From: Rhodocyclaceae bacterium
GTDB lineage: Bacteria; Pseudomonadota; Gammaproteobacteria; Burkholderiales; Rhodocyclaceae
Assembly: GCA_018261935.1 (NCBI GenBank)
Contig: JAGTRP010000008.1
Coordinates: forward strand, 143,254 to 207,253
Direction of reading: 5' to 3'
DNA length: 64,000 nucleotides
Positions 1 to 8,835 of the stretch are shown here, piece by piece; the first letter of the stretch is position 1, and each line of letters starts with the position of its first letter. Made by a program: the position numbers and the translations under genes. The notes below the pieces were generated by a model. It was given only the letters and a program-made list of their open reading frames with translations. It searched no databases and was not told the origin of the DNA.

Positions 1-422
1 CGCAGGAGGGCGTTCATTTCCTCCCGGCTGCCGGCAATCCGGTGCCAGCTGGCTTCGATCTCGCTGCCGACGATGGGCAACTGGGCCACGAAGGCAGGCG
101 GGTCGGCCGGCAGGCCGTTTTCGATATAGGGCCTGGCCTTGGCGATCAGGGCGTCGACCCCGGTGACCACGCCGCCGGAAAGAAAGACCATGGGCAGCAG
201 GATGACCAGGATGAGCAGCACGGTCATCAGGGTGGCGCCACGGGTTCTGCCCCCCTTGGCCAGGGGCAGGATGCGGCTGGTATAGAGGGGCCAGGTGCAC
301 ATCCACAGCACGACAGCGAAGAGGACGGCGCCGATGAAGGGCCAGAGCACGGCGACGCAGCCGGCGATCAGCAGGGTGACGAGGGCGATCTGGGCGAGGC
401 GGCGCGGCGACGTGTCGGTCAT
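1..422 (-). CDS. AI-2E family transporter, N-terminal part (runs off window)
   Basis: The minus strand reads from an ATG at 422 and stays open to the window edge (140 codons seen). The translation starts MTDTSPRRLAQIAL and continues with hydrophobic segments (about residues 12-45 and 60-80), as in the PerM/YdiK/AI-2E exporter family of polytopic inner-membrane proteins. The family includes autoinducer-2 and Na+/H+ transporters, so the substrate cannot be told. The start lies one base from the ruvA stop, so it is probably cotranscribed with ruvC-ruvA. The family assignment is from the N-terminus only. Confidence 0.7.
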   Translation of the reverse strand, partial: MTDTSPRRLAQIALVTLLIAGCVAVLWPFIGAVLFAVVLWMCTWPLYTSRILPLAKGGRTRGATLMTVLLILVILLPMVFLSGGVVTGVDALIAKARPYIENGLPADPPAFVAQLPIVGSEIEASWHRIAGSREEMNALL

Positions 423-423
423 G

Positions 424-999
424 TCAAACTTTGGATAGCAGCTTGAGTGCCTGGCGGATGCCGTCGGAAGTGCCGACCCCGGCCGGCAGCTGCTTCATGG
501 CCCCGGCCGCTTCCCGCTCGTTGTAGCCCAGGGCGAGGAGGGCGTTGAGGATGTCATGGCTGGCGTCGTCGGCCTTCGGCAGGGCGGCCGAGGTGGTTTC
601 CGCCAGCTTGCCCTTCAGTTCCAGCAGCAGCCGTTCGGCGGTCTTCTTGCCGATGCCGGGAACCTTGGTGAGCCGTCCGGCTTCCTGACGGGCCACGGCG
701 GCGGCCAGGTCGGCCACCGACAGCCCGGAAAGCACCGACAGGGCGATGCGGGCGCCGACGCCGGAAATCTTGATGAGCTGCCGGAAGGCGAAGCGCTCCC
801 CTTCGGTCAGGAAGCCGTAGAGGAATTGCCCGTCCTCCCGCACCGCGAAATGGGTGACCAGGCTCACCTTCTCGCCGGCGGCCGGCAGGTTGTAGAAGGT
901 GCTCATGGGCACGTCCAGCTCGTAGCCGACGCCATGGACGTCGACCAGGATCTGGGGCGGGTTCTTTTCGGCCAGCAGGCCCGTTATTCGTCCGATCAT
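424..999 (-). CDS. ruvA: Holliday junction branch migration protein RuvA
   Basis: RuvA binds four-way DNA junctions as a tetramer and loads the RuvB helicase for branch migration in the cytoplasm. The 191-residue length is normal. The N-terminus ([12 protein letters not shown]) is the OB-fold domain. Two helix-hairpin-helix motifs follow ([15 protein letters not shown] and [18 protein letters not shown]), and the C-terminal domain III that contacts RuvB is present ([15 protein letters not shown]). It lies 9 bp downstream of ruvC. No ruvB is visible in the window; it is expected further along the minus strand or elsewhere. Confidence 0.97.
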   Translation of the reverse strand: MIGRITGLLAEKNPPQILVDVHGVGYELDVPMSTFYNLPAAGEKVSLVTHFAVREDGQFLYGFLTEGERFAFRQLIKISGVGARIALSVLSGLSVADLAAAVARQEAGRLTKVPGIGKKTAERLLLELKGKLAETTSAALPKADDASHDILNALLALGYNEREAAGAMKQLPAGVGTSDGIRQALKLLSKV

Positions 1000-1008
1000 C
1001 CCACTATC

Positions 1009-1542
1009 CTACCCGATTAGGCGGCCGCCGCGGACCCGGTAGCCGGCCGTGGCCAGGAGTCCCAGCCCCTGGCCGCCGTGGGCGTGGCAGATGGCGCAGG
1101 CGAGGGCATCCGCCGCGTCCGCCGCCGGCGCGCCGGGCAGGGACAGGAGCCGCACCACCATGTGCTGAACCTGCTCCTTGGCCGCCTTGCCGTGGCCCAC
1201 CACCGCCTGCTTGACCTGCAGGGCGGTGTATTCCGCCACCGGCAGCCCGGCGTGGACCAGGGCGCTGATGGCGGCGCCCCGGGCCTGGCCCAGGAGCAGG
1301 GTGGATTGGGGATTGACGTTGACGAACACCTTTTCCACCGCCGCCTGGGCCGGTCCGTAGGTGGCAATCACCTGGCTGATGCCGGCGAACACTGTCTTGA
1401 GGCGTTCTGGGAGCGATTCGGTGTCCTTCGACTTGATGCAGCCGCTGGCCACGTAGACCAGCTGGTTGCCGTGTTTCTCGATGACGCCGAAACCGGTCAC
1501 CCGCAGGCCGGGATCGATGCCGAGGATGCGGGTGACGGTCAT
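1009..1542 (-). CDS. ruvC: Crossover junction endodeoxyribonuclease RuvC
   Basis: RuvC is the dimeric, Mg-dependent resolvase that nicks Holliday junctions symmetrically. The 177-residue protein starts with the RNase H-fold strand RILGIDPG. The four acidic catalytic residues can be placed at D10, E70, D142 and D145 (the last two in [15 protein letters not shown]). It lies between yebC and ruvA in the standard yebC-ruvC-ruvA order. The length and start are typical. Confidence 0.97.
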   Translation of the reverse strand: MTVTRILGIDPGLRVTGFGVIEKHGNQLVYVASGCIKSKDTESLPERLKTVFAGISQVIATYGPAQAAVEKVFVNVNPQSTLLLGQARGAAISALVHAGLPVAEYTALQVKQAVVGHGKAAKEQVQHMVVRLLSLPGAPAADAADALACAICHAHGGQGLGLLATAGYRVRGGRLIG

Positions 1543-1595
1543 GGGGAGGTGAATCCGGCTGTGTCAGCTGCGCAGCCGCTCTGGGGTGGAATGGA

Positions 1596-2321
1596 CTATT
1601 CGTCCATCACCGCCGTGGTGTAGATCTCCTGCACATCGTCCAGGCCTTCCAGGACGTCCAGGAGCTTCTGCATTTTCGCCGCGTCGTCGCCGGCGAGTTC
1701 GGTCTCGGCTTCCGGCTTCATGGTGACCTCGGCGAATTCCGGCTTGAAGCCGGCGGCTTCCAGGGCATCCTTCACGGTGATGAAGTCGGCGGGGGCGGTG
1801 ATGACTTCGATGGAGCCGTCGTCATTGGTGGCCACGTCCTCGGCGCCGGCCTCGATGGCGGCGTCCATGAGGGCGGCTTCATCGGTGCCGGGGGCGAAGA
1901 GCATCTGGCCGCAGTGCTTGAACTGGAAAGCCACGCAGCCGTCGGTGCCCATGTTGCCGCCGTGCTTGGAGAAGGCGTGGCGCACTTCGGCCACGGTGCG
2001 GGTCCTGTTGTCGGTGAGGCAGTCCACCATCACCGCGGCGCCGCCGATGCCGTAGCCCTCGTAGCGGATCTCGATGTAATCGACGCCTTCCAACTCGCCG
2101 GTGCCCTTCTTGATGGCGGTGTCGATCTTGTCCTTGGGCATATTGATGCCCTTGGCCTTGTCCACGGCCACGCGCAGGCGCGGGTTGAAGCCCGGGTCGC
2201 CGCCGCCCATCTTGGCGGCAACGGTGATTTCCTTGGCGATCTTGGAGAAGGCGGCGCCGCGCTTCTCGTCCTGGCGGCCCTTACGGTGCTGGATATTGGC
2301 CCATTTGGAGTGTCCGGCCAT
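1596..2321 (-). CDS. yebC: YebC/PmpR family transcriptional regulator / translation factor
   Basis: The 241-residue protein begins [18 protein letters not shown], the hallmark N-terminus of the YebC/PmpR (TACO1-like) family. It continues with the conserved [21 protein letters not shown] block, the [10 protein letters not shown] core and an acidic C-terminal half. Members are cytoplasmic DNA-binding regulators; more recent work on the family also ties it to translation of difficult (proline-rich) sequences. It is upstream of ruvC, as in most proteobacteria. The 53-bp gap to ruvC shows no obvious terminator. Confidence 0.95.
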   Translation of the reverse strand: MAGHSKWANIQHRKGRQDEKRGAAFSKIAKEITVAAKMGGGDPGFNPRLRVAVDKAKGINMPKDKIDTAIKKGTGELEGVDYIEIRYEGYGIGGAAVMVDCLTDNRTRTVAEVRHAFSKHGGNMGTDGCVAFQFKHCGQMLFAPGTDEAALMDAAIEAGAEDVATNDDGSIEVITAPADFITVKDALEAAGFKPEFAEVTMKPEAETELAGDDAAKMQKLLDVLEGLDDVQEIYTTAVMDE

Positions 2322-2369
2322 GGTGCTCTTCCCGAAAAAAGCGCTATTTTACCTCGCCCCGGCGGGATG

Positions 2370-3080
2370 TCAGCGCTGTCCCAGCAGGAAATTGCCGATG
2401 CGCAGCAGGCGGCGCCGGGCCTGTTCGGGGCTGAGGCCAACCGTCAGGGGCTCCGGCAGGACGGCCAGTTCCAGGGCCCGCTCGTCGGTAAGCTGCCCGG
2501 CCCGGCGATGGTATTCGATGATGGCCTGCTGCTCTTCCATGGTCAGCGGCAGGGGCGGCGGTTCGGCGCCCTTTTCCTGGATTCCGGCCGGGCTTTGGCT
2601 TTCCGGCCGGCGGCCGCCGGCATGGGCCACCACCGTGCCCGCCGCCAGGTCGCCGAGGCGCTTGCCCTCGGCATTGAGGAGGCTGGCGATGAAACCGGCG
2701 GCGTAGAGCAAGGGCAGGAAATCGACGAAGCGCACCGTGTTGCGGATGAAGGCGCCGTTCCAGCCGACGGGGCGGCCATCGTCGTGAACCACCACCAGGT
2801 CGCAGGCGCGCTTACCGGGGGTCTGTCCCTCCATATAGACCTCGAACAGGATGGGGTAGAACCATTCCAGCAGGAAGCCGCCGACCAGGAGGAAGCCCAT
2901 CCCCAGCCGGCCGGTGGCGCCGGCCGCCATGGCCAGCCCGAGCCAGCCGACGAGCCGGAGCAGGAAATCGTAGAACCAGGCCCGGACCCGGGTGATGGGG
3001 CCGGCGATGCGCAATTCCAGCTCGCAGCCCTCGGGGGTGGCGATGGTGCGGACGGTGTCGAGGACGGGCGGCTCGGACAT
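2370..3080 (-). CDS. RDD family membrane protein
   Basis: The 236-residue protein has the RDD-type membrane domain: an Arg in GPITRVRAWFYDFLLRLVGWL, further hydrophobic segments (LVGGFLLEWFYPILFEVYMEG) and the signature block TPGKRACDLVVVHDDGRP. RDD proteins are small polytopic inner-membrane proteins of largely unknown role; some work in Na+/H+ or osmolyte transport. The C-terminal part (about residue 165 onward) is soluble and charged. Its start overlaps the stop of the upstream gene by one base (TGATG type). It is the last gene of the SpoIIM-DUF4129-DUF4350-MoxR-DUF58 series. Confidence 0.85.
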   Translation of the reverse strand: MSEPPVLDTVRTIATPEGCELELRIAGPITRVRAWFYDFLLRLVGWLGLAMAAGATGRLGMGFLLVGGFLLEWFYPILFEVYMEGQTPGKRACDLVVVHDDGRPVGWNGAFIRNTVRFVDFLPLLYAAGFIASLLNAEGKRLGDLAAGTVVAHAGGRRPESQSPAGIQEKGAEPPPLPLTMEEQQAIIEYHRRAGQLTDERALELAVLPEPLTVGLSPEQARRRLLRIGNFLLGQR

Positions 3081-3841
3081 CAGCTGCGGGTGAACATGTC
3101 GCGGTAGCTGGCGTACATCGAGGCCTGGACCACCGGAATCAGCACCAGCCAGCCGAGGAAGACCGGCAGGCTGGCGACCAGGGCGAGCACCAGGAAGACG
3201 AAGCCGTAGACCAGGAAGGGCATGAAATTCTTCAGGCAGGCGAAGAAGCTGGATTTCAAGGCCGCCACCGGCGCCACGTCATGGAAGACCACCAGGGCCG
3301 GCGCGTACCAGACCGCCATGGCCAGGGGGGCGAAAAGCACCGCGGCCATCAGCATGGGCAGCGCAAGGGCCGTGGCCGAGCCTTTGCCGGTGCCGATCAT
3401 GATGCCGCCCAGGCCCCCCGCGACCACGACCGTGGCGAGCACGATCAGGAGTACGCCCACCAAATAGGCTACGCCCACCAGGGCGAGCTTGCCGGCATAG
3501 CCGGAGAAGCCCGCGAAGAGATGGACGATGCGCAGCTCCTCGCCCTCTTCCTGGGCCTTGCAGCCGATCATGATGCCGCCGATGAAGATCGGGACGATCA
3601 GATTGAGAAGGAAATTGACCAGGGGAATCATCCCCAGGATCAGCGTGATGACCAGCAGGATCAGGGAAAGGCCGATCCAGGTCCCGGGGGCGGCCCGGAA
3701 CATTTCCCAGCCGCGGCCGAACCAGCCGATGCCGTTGCCCGCCGGCACCCGCTGCCCTTCCGGGATGAATTCGCCGGTGCCGGGGAAAACGTCGGCGACC
3801 CGGGCTTCGGGCGCCTTGAAAGGGTTGTTGTCCATGTTCAT
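3080..3841 (-). CDS. BPSS1780-type multi-pass membrane protein
   Basis: The 253-residue protein has a polar N-terminus starting MNMDNNPFKAPEA, then WFGRGWEMFRAAPGTW. About six long hydrophobic segments follow, including GLSLILLVITLILGMIPLV, LALVGVAYLVGVLLIVLATV and the C-terminal VFLGWLVLIPVVQASMYASY. This matches betaproteobacterial proteins annotated as BPSS1780 family membrane proteins, whose function is not known. It overlaps the RDD gene start and is 22 bp downstream of the DUF58 gene, so it belongs to the same transcript. MNMD allows a start at either Met. Confidence 0.75.
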   Translation of the reverse strand: MNMDNNPFKAPEARVADVFPGTGEFIPEGQRVPAGNGIGWFGRGWEMFRAAPGTWIGLSLILLVITLILGMIPLVNFLLNLIVPIFIGGIMIGCKAQEEGEELRIVHLFAGFSGYAGKLALVGVAYLVGVLLIVLATVVVAGGLGGIMIGTGKGSATALALPMLMAAVLFAPLAMAVWYAPALVVFHDVAPVAALKSSFFACLKNFMPFLVYGFVFLVLALVASLPVFLGWLVLIPVVQASMYASYRDMFTRS

Positions 3842-3863
3842 TTGCTCATCCTCCCTGATGAAA

Positions 3864-5171
3864 TTAAAGGTTGCCGGCGCGTTTTCTTTCCCAGTAATGG
3901 TTGATCAGCGCTACCGGCAAGTCCCGCGGACTGACATCCACGATCTGCACCCCCGCCTGCCGAAGCATGGCCGCCTGGTGGCGGCGGGCGTGGGCATACT
4001 GCAAGGCCGCCGCCCGGGTCAGGGCGGCGTCGAAATCATTGATCGGGGCGGCCAGCACGTCCTCCAGCACCGGCTCCCGCAGGCTGGCCAGGGTGATGGC
4101 GTGGCGGCGGGCGAGGAGGGACATGGCCGGCCCCAGGGTGTCGTCGTCCTCGTCCCGCAGGTTGGTCACCAGGACCACGAAGGCGCGCTTGGCCAGGCGC
4201 TTCACGAGCCCTTCGCCGGCCTGCAGGTAGTCCGGGGTCTGGCGGGTAGGCTGGAGGTCGTAGACGGCGTTGAGGAGGTGGTTGACGGTCCCCACGGACT
4301 TGCGGGGCGCCAGGTAGCGGGGCTCGCCATGGCCGAAGGTGGCCAGGCCCACCGCGTCGCCCTGGTTGAGGGCGACGTAGGCCAGGAGCAGCAGGGCATT
4401 CAGGGTATGGTCGAAATGGGAGAGGTCGCCGTCCTTGGCCCCCATGCGGCTGCCGCAGTCGAGGAGGAAGACGATCTGCTGGTCCCGCTCATCCTGGTAT
4501 TCCCGGGAAATGAGCCGGCCCAGGCGGGCGCTGGCTTTCCAGTCGATGCGGCGGGGCGGGTCCTCCTGGCGGTAGTCCCGCAACTGGTGAAATTCCATGC
4601 CCTCGCCGCGCCGGCGCCGGTGGAGGACGCCGAGTTGGGAAAGGCGGTTGTCGGTGGCGAGAAGGGTGTACTGGGTGATGCGGGCGAAATCGGGAAAGAC
4701 CCGCACCTCGTCCATCACCGGCAGGGTTTCCGGGATGAGCCACAGGTGCAGAGGAGAGAGAAGGCGCAATTCCACATCCGTGAAGGCATGCCGGCCCCGC
4801 TCGCCGATGTGCAGGCGGTACCCCGCCCGCAGCCATTGGCCGGCGGCGAGGCGGAAGGCCAGGGGCAGCCCGGTGCTGGGAAAGGCGCCGGGATGGCGGT
4901 CGTGGAGCCAGCCGGCGCAGCGCTTTTCGGCCGAAATCTTGAGGCCCACCGTCTGCCAGGTCCCCACCGGCAAGGTCCGGTTCACTTCCCGTGCCACCTG
5001 GATGCGATTCCGCTGTCGCCGCCCGGCGAGGATGTCCGCCAGGGCGAGGGCGAGACCGCCGGCCCCGGCCCCCTGCCAGGCCGGCAGCAGGCCGGGCGCC
5101 AGGACCACGGCCAGGCCCAGCAGCAGCCAGCCGGCGGCAAGCCAGAGGAGGAGGCGGTGGGGAATGGGCAT
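3864..5171 (-). CDS. DUF58 domain-containing protein (vWA-like)
   Basis: The 435-residue protein opens with two hydrophobic segments (LLLWLAAGWLLLGLAVVLAPGLLP, then a short second one). A soluble region follows with the DUF58 signature (REYQDERDQQIVFLLDCGSRM), a von Willebrand A-like MIDAS start, preceded by DYRQEDPPRRIDWKASARLG. DUF58 proteins pair with MoxR AAA+ ATPases. The pair is thought to act as a chaperone-like module maturing metal- or membrane-associated complexes. The start codon is 1 bp from the MoxR stop, fitting a two-gene functional unit. Confidence 0.9.
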   Translation of the reverse strand: MPIPHRLLLWLAAGWLLLGLAVVLAPGLLPAWQGAGAGGLALALADILAGRRQRNRIQVAREVNRTLPVGTWQTVGLKISAEKRCAGWLHDRHPGAFPSTGLPLAFRLAAGQWLRAGYRLHIGERGRHAFTDVELRLLSPLHLWLIPETLPVMDEVRVFPDFARITQYTLLATDNRLSQLGVLHRRRRGEGMEFHQLRDYRQEDPPRRIDWKASARLGRLISREYQDERDQQIVFLLDCGSRMGAKDGDLSHFDHTLNALLLLAYVALNQGDAVGLATFGHGEPRYLAPRKSVGTVNHLLNAVYDLQPTRQTPDYLQAGEGLVKRLAKRAFVVLVTNLRDEDDDTLGPAMSLLARRHAITLASLREPVLEDVLAAPINDFDAALTRAAALQYAHARRHQAAMLRQAGVQIVDVSPRDLPVALINHYWERKRAGNL

Positions 5172-5172
5172 C

Positions 5173-6159
5173 TCAGCTGCGGGGTGCCGGGACCTTGTCG
5201 AGGAGCACCGTCAGCAGCTCGTCGGTGGACAGGCCTTCGATGGCCGCCTCGGCGGAAGGGGTGACGCGATGGCGCAGGGCCGGCAGGGCGACGGCCTTGA
5301 TGTCGTCCGGGATGGCGTAGGCCCGGCCCTGCAGGAGGGCGCAGGCCCGCGCCGCCCGCACCAGGGCGATGCTGCCCCGGGGACCGGCGCCGCAGGCCAG
5401 GCCCGGGGTTTCCCGGGTGGCGCGGACGATGGCGACGGCGTAGTTGAGAACCCGGTCGTCCACCGCCACGCGGGCGGCGTACTGCTGGAGGGCGAGGATG
5501 GTGGGGGGCTGGATCAGGGTGCGCACCTCCTCCACCGACAGGTCGGCGCCGGTGCTGCCGTCAGTAACTTGGCGGGCGAGGGCGGCTTCCTCCTCGGCGC
5601 TCGGGTAGTCGATGCGGATTTTCAGGAGGAAGCGGTCGAGCTGGGCTTCCGGCAGGGGATAGGTGCCCTCCTGCTCGATGGGGTTCTGGGTGGCCAGCAC
5701 CATGAAGGGCTTGGGCAAGGGCAGAGGATTGCCTTCCAGGGTCACCTGCCGCTCCTGCATGGCCTCCAGCAGGGCGGACTGGGTCTTGGCGGGGGCCCGG
5801 TTGATCTCGTCGGCCAGGAGCAGATGGGTGAAGATGGGGCCCTGGCGGGTCGTGAAGCGGCCGGTGGCGGCGTCGAAATAGGTGTGTCCCACCACGTCGG
5901 AGGGCATCAGGTCCGGGGTGAACTGGATGCGCTTCATCTGCCCGGCGAAGGTCTTGCCCAGGGCCTTGACCAGCAGGGTCTTGCCAAGGCCTGGGACGCC
6001 CTCGATGAGGACGTGGGCTTCGCAAAGGAGTCCGATGAGGACTTCCTGGATGGCCTGGCGCTGGCCCACCAGGGCCTTGCCGAGTTCGGCGGAGAGATTG
6101 GCGAGGACCTGGTTGGCCTGGGCCAGCTTGTCTTCGGGAAGGAGTACGGGGGCGTCCAT
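5173..6159 (-). CDS. MoxR family AAA+ ATPase
   Basis: The product has 328 residues from the ATG at 6159. That start was chosen because MDAPVLLPEDKL begins the conserved N-terminus, has a GAGAAAG-like ribosome site, and the extra upstream codons are Pro/Arg-rich and overlap the next gene. Walker A is GVPGLGKT and Walker B is in LLLADEINRAPAKTQSALLEAMQE. Sensor 1 is in VLATQNPIEQEGTYPLPEAQLDRF. These are typical of MoxR ATPases, which act as chaperones for vWA/DUF58 partners. It is coupled to the DUF58 gene downstream and the DUF4350 gene upstream. Confidence 0.93.
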   Translation of the reverse strand: MDAPVLLPEDKLAQANQVLANLSAELGKALVGQRQAIQEVLIGLLCEAHVLIEGVPGLGKTLLVKALGKTFAGQMKRIQFTPDLMPSDVVGHTYFDAATGRFTTRQGPIFTHLLLADEINRAPAKTQSALLEAMQERQVTLEGNPLPLPKPFMVLATQNPIEQEGTYPLPEAQLDRFLLKIRIDYPSAEEEAALARQVTDGSTGADLSVEEVRTLIQPPTILALQQYAARVAVDDRVLNYAVAIVRATRETPGLACGAGPRGSIALVRAARACALLQGRAYAIPDDIKAVALPALRHRVTPSAEAAIEGLSTDELLTVLLDKVPAPRS

Positions 6160-6169
6160 GGATGCTTTC

Positions 6170-7330
6170 TCAGAAGGTGCGTTCAAGGTTGCGCAAAGTG
6201 CGCAGGGCCTGGGTGAAGGACTGGGGCGAGGCGGCCGGCTGGAAAAGGGCCGCATGAATTAGGTTGAGCGGGCGCCCGGTCAGTTCGGCCAGGGCGGCCG
6301 CCTGCTCGGCGGGGGGAAGGGCGAGGAGCCCCGGGTGGTGCAAGGCCAGGCGGGTCCGGAAGGCTTCCCGCGCCGTTTCCAGCCAGTGCTCGAGGCCGCC
6401 GGAGCGCCAGACATGGCGGCCGACGGCGGCCAGGTGCTCGCCCAGTTCCCGCCGTCCGGCTTCAGGCTCCGGCCGGATCGGGCCGAAGCGGGGCACGGCC
6501 CGCCACAGCCACAGGGCCACCAGCAGGGCGGCGCTGACGACGGCGGTCCACGCCGATTCCGCCAGCCATTGCCAGAGGCTCGCCGCGGGCAGGCGGGTGA
6601 GCAGGGTGACGGGCTGGCCGCGATCGGGCTGGTAGGTTTCGATCAGGGTCCACAGGAATTCCGCGTGGTCCCGGTGGCCGATATGCCGGTTGTCCAGGAG
6701 CCTGGAGAAAGCGGGGATCAGGGTGACATGGCCGGCGCCGTGCCGGAAGTGGAGCACCTGGCTGGGGTAATCCGGGGGGCCGGCCCGCCAGTCGGGGGCC
6801 CGCTCGCCGCTTGTCAGCCGTCCCTCGGGAAAATCGATGTCGAGGGGACGGGGAGCTCCGGGTATGGCGACGGCGAGCTTGGCGGGGGGTGACGGCTTTG
6901 GGGCCTTGGGGTTGGCCGGCTTCCCGCTGTCCTCTGCACGGCAGCCACAGCCGACCTGGAAGGAGGCGAGCAAGGGGTCCTCAATGCCGGGAGCCTCGGG
7001 TACGGCGACCAGGTAGCCGCCTCTCTCCACCCAGGCCAGGAGCCGTTCCAGCCGGGCCGGAGAGAGTTGGGCGCGGCGATGGTTGTCGAGGATGATGACA
7101 CCGCCGGCCGGCAGGGTGTCGAGAAAGCCGGCGCCTGCCGGCCGGCTGAGGGGACGGCCCATGGCCGCCAGGAAACGTTCCAGGGCCAGGTGCGGATTGC
7201 GCTGGGCAGCCTTGCCCGGCGGCGTCCATGCCTCGACGCTTACCCGTTCCAGCCGGGTCGCCAGCCAGCTGCCTACGAGCACCACGATGGCCGCCACCAG
7301 CAGGGCGATCCAGGCAATGCGCCGGGTCAT
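6170..7330 (-). CDS. DUF4350 domain-containing membrane protein
   Basis: The product has 386 residues from the ATG at 7330, which overlaps the stop of the upstream DUF4129 gene (ATGA). It has an N-terminal membrane segment (IAWIALLVAAIVVLVGSWLA) and then a DUF4350 region (NPHLALERFLAAMGRPL, later GGVIILDNHRRAQLSPARLERLLAWVERGGYLV). This region resembles a class I glutamine amidotransferase-like fold lacking an evident catalytic Cys. A second membrane segment follows (WTAVVSAALLVALWLW), with a soluble tail. DUF4350 proteins sit in MoxR/DUF58 clusters; their role is unknown. Confidence 0.85.
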   Translation of the reverse strand: MTRRIAWIALLVAAIVVLVGSWLATRLERVSVEAWTPPGKAAQRNPHLALERFLAAMGRPLSRPAGAGFLDTLPAGGVIILDNHRRAQLSPARLERLLAWVERGGYLVAVPEAPGIEDPLLASFQVGCGCRAEDSGKPANPKAPKPSPPAKLAVAIPGAPRPLDIDFPEGRLTSGERAPDWRAGPPDYPSQVLHFRHGAGHVTLIPAFSRLLDNRHIGHRDHAEFLWTLIETYQPDRGQPVTLLTRLPAASLWQWLAESAWTAVVSAALLVALWLWRAVPRFGPIRPEPEAGRRELGEHLAAVGRHVWRSGGLEHWLETAREAFRTRLALHHPGLLALPPAEQAAALAELTGRPLNLIHAALFQPAASPQSFTQALRTLRNLERTF

Positions 7331-8835
7331 GGCGATTTCCCGGGGGAGGATGGGCCGAAAAATCCCGCCCAATCCCGGCAGAGCCCTTCCAGTTCCGGCA
7401 GGGGCGGTGGCCGGCGGGCATAGGCGGTGTCCTGCCAGGCCGACAGGAGGCGGTCGAAATAGCGGCCGGCCGCCGCTTCCAGACGGCCGCGGAGCCGGTG
7501 CCGGCAGTCGCTTTCCGTGTCCCCCGGCTGGAATTCCACCTGCTGGCGATGGATGAGGGCCGCCAGGGCCCCCCGATAGAGGAAGCCCATGGCCTTGTCG
7601 ATCTGCCCGGCGGCTAGGGCGGCCCGGGCAGCGCCGGGGATGTCGGCGGGCAAGGAGTCCGGCCGCAGGTCGAGGCCGAAGAGGAATTCGGGCGGGGCGG
7701 CGGGAAGCGCCTTGCCGCCGAGCCGGCGCTCCCGGTAGAGGATGACGAGATGAATGAGCCAGGCCGCCAGCAGGACAAGGCCGATCCAGGCGAGGGCTCT
7801 CAGAATTTGGCTGGAAAACTCCATGAAGCCCAGCAGCCCCTTCATCCAGTCGGGGGCCTTGCCGGGAGAGTCCTCCTTATCCTGGCGCCAGCGCCATGTC
7901 GGTTTCTCGGTCTTCTGCCCAAACACCGGATCGGCCAGGATCCGGTCGATGGTCTGCTTCGGGCGGCTCGCTTCATGGGGCGGGGACGGGGTCGCTTCGG
8001 CCTCGGCCGGCCCGGGCGCCAGGGCCAGGCCGATGGCGAGCAGGGCAGCGGCGGTCAGGCCCGCGGCTGCCCTTGTCCTGCCTGTGGGCGCCCCACGGTC
8101 GGCCAGGCGCCGGAAGGCCAGTTCCATGTCCCAGCCTTCGAGTTCGCTGCGCCGGTGCAGATAGAGGGCGAAGCCGCTGGCGACATAGAAGGGCTCCACC
8201 AGGGACTCCGCCACCATCACCAGCAGGCTACCCAGGAATGCCTGCCCCGGGGCCAGGTCGTCGCCAAACCAGTGGGCGAAGGAAAACGCTTCTCCCATAC
8301 CCTGGGGCCTCAGGGCCTCGACCACCATGATGAGGGAGAAGCCGAGGACGGTGTTCAGGTTGACGCACACGAAGGTCAGCCAGACGGCGTTGCCGCGGAT
8401 GCGGCGGGAGAGCACCTGGAAGCGGGCACGGGCGGCCTTGCCATGCTGCTCCTCCAGTTGCCAGACCGGCAGCAGGAAGGAGCGGGCCATGCTGAAGCGG
8501 CGCAGGGTCAGGGCGGAAAGGAGGCCGGTCTTGCCGATGAGCCTGGGGAGGGCCGACAGCACTTCGCGGAAGGGGGTCGGGGCGCGAAACAGGGAGCGGC
8601 TGAAGGTGAAGAGGAGGATGCGGTCGAACAGGGGTTTCAGCCACCACAGGACGAGCAGGGCGATTTCCTGGCGGGCATGGAAAATCGCCAGCAGAACCAG
8701 GCCGGTGACCCAATAGGTGCCCAGCCAGGCGCGATAGGCGGGAACGGCCCAGGCCCGCAGCATGGCGTGGCCGAGATCGAGGGCTTCCCAGGGGGTGCGT
8801 CGGCGCAGGCGGACGGCGATGCGCTCAAGCTGCAC
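7327..8835 (-). CDS. DUF4129 domain-containing multi-pass membrane protein
   Basis: The 502-residue protein is membrane-rich in its first 300 residues (VTGLVLLAIFHARQEIALLVLW, FVCVNLNTVLGFSLIMVV, AAAGLTAAALLAIGLALAPG). It has a further segment near residue 345 (ILRALAWIGLVLLAAWLIHLVIL) and a soluble C-terminal DUF4129 domain (AGQIDKAMGFLYRGALAALIHRQQVEFQPGDTESDC). It overlaps the SpoIIM-like gene by 11 bp and the DUF4350 gene by 4 bp, so translation is probably coupled. Function is unknown beyond its constant association with MoxR/DUF58 genes. Confidence 0.85.
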   Translation of the reverse strand: MQLERIAVRLRRRTPWEALDLGHAMLRAWAVPAYRAWLGTYWVTGLVLLAIFHARQEIALLVLWWLKPLFDRILLFTFSRSLFRAPTPFREVLSALPRLIGKTGLLSALTLRRFSMARSFLLPVWQLEEQHGKAARARFQVLSRRIRGNAVWLTFVCVNLNTVLGFSLIMVVEALRPQGMGEAFSFAHWFGDDLAPGQAFLGSLLVMVAESLVEPFYVASGFALYLHRRSELEGWDMELAFRRLADRGAPTGRTRAAAGLTAAALLAIGLALAPGPAEAEATPSPPHEASRPKQTIDRILADPVFGQKTEKPTWRWRQDKEDSPGKAPDWMKGLLGFMEFSSQILRALAWIGLVLLAAWLIHLVILYRERRLGGKALPAAPPEFLFGLDLRPDSLPADIPGAARAALAAGQIDKAMGFLYRGALAALIHRQQVEFQPGDTESDCRHRLRGRLEAAAGRYFDRLLSAWQDTAYARRPPPLPELEGLCRDWAGFFGPSSPGKSP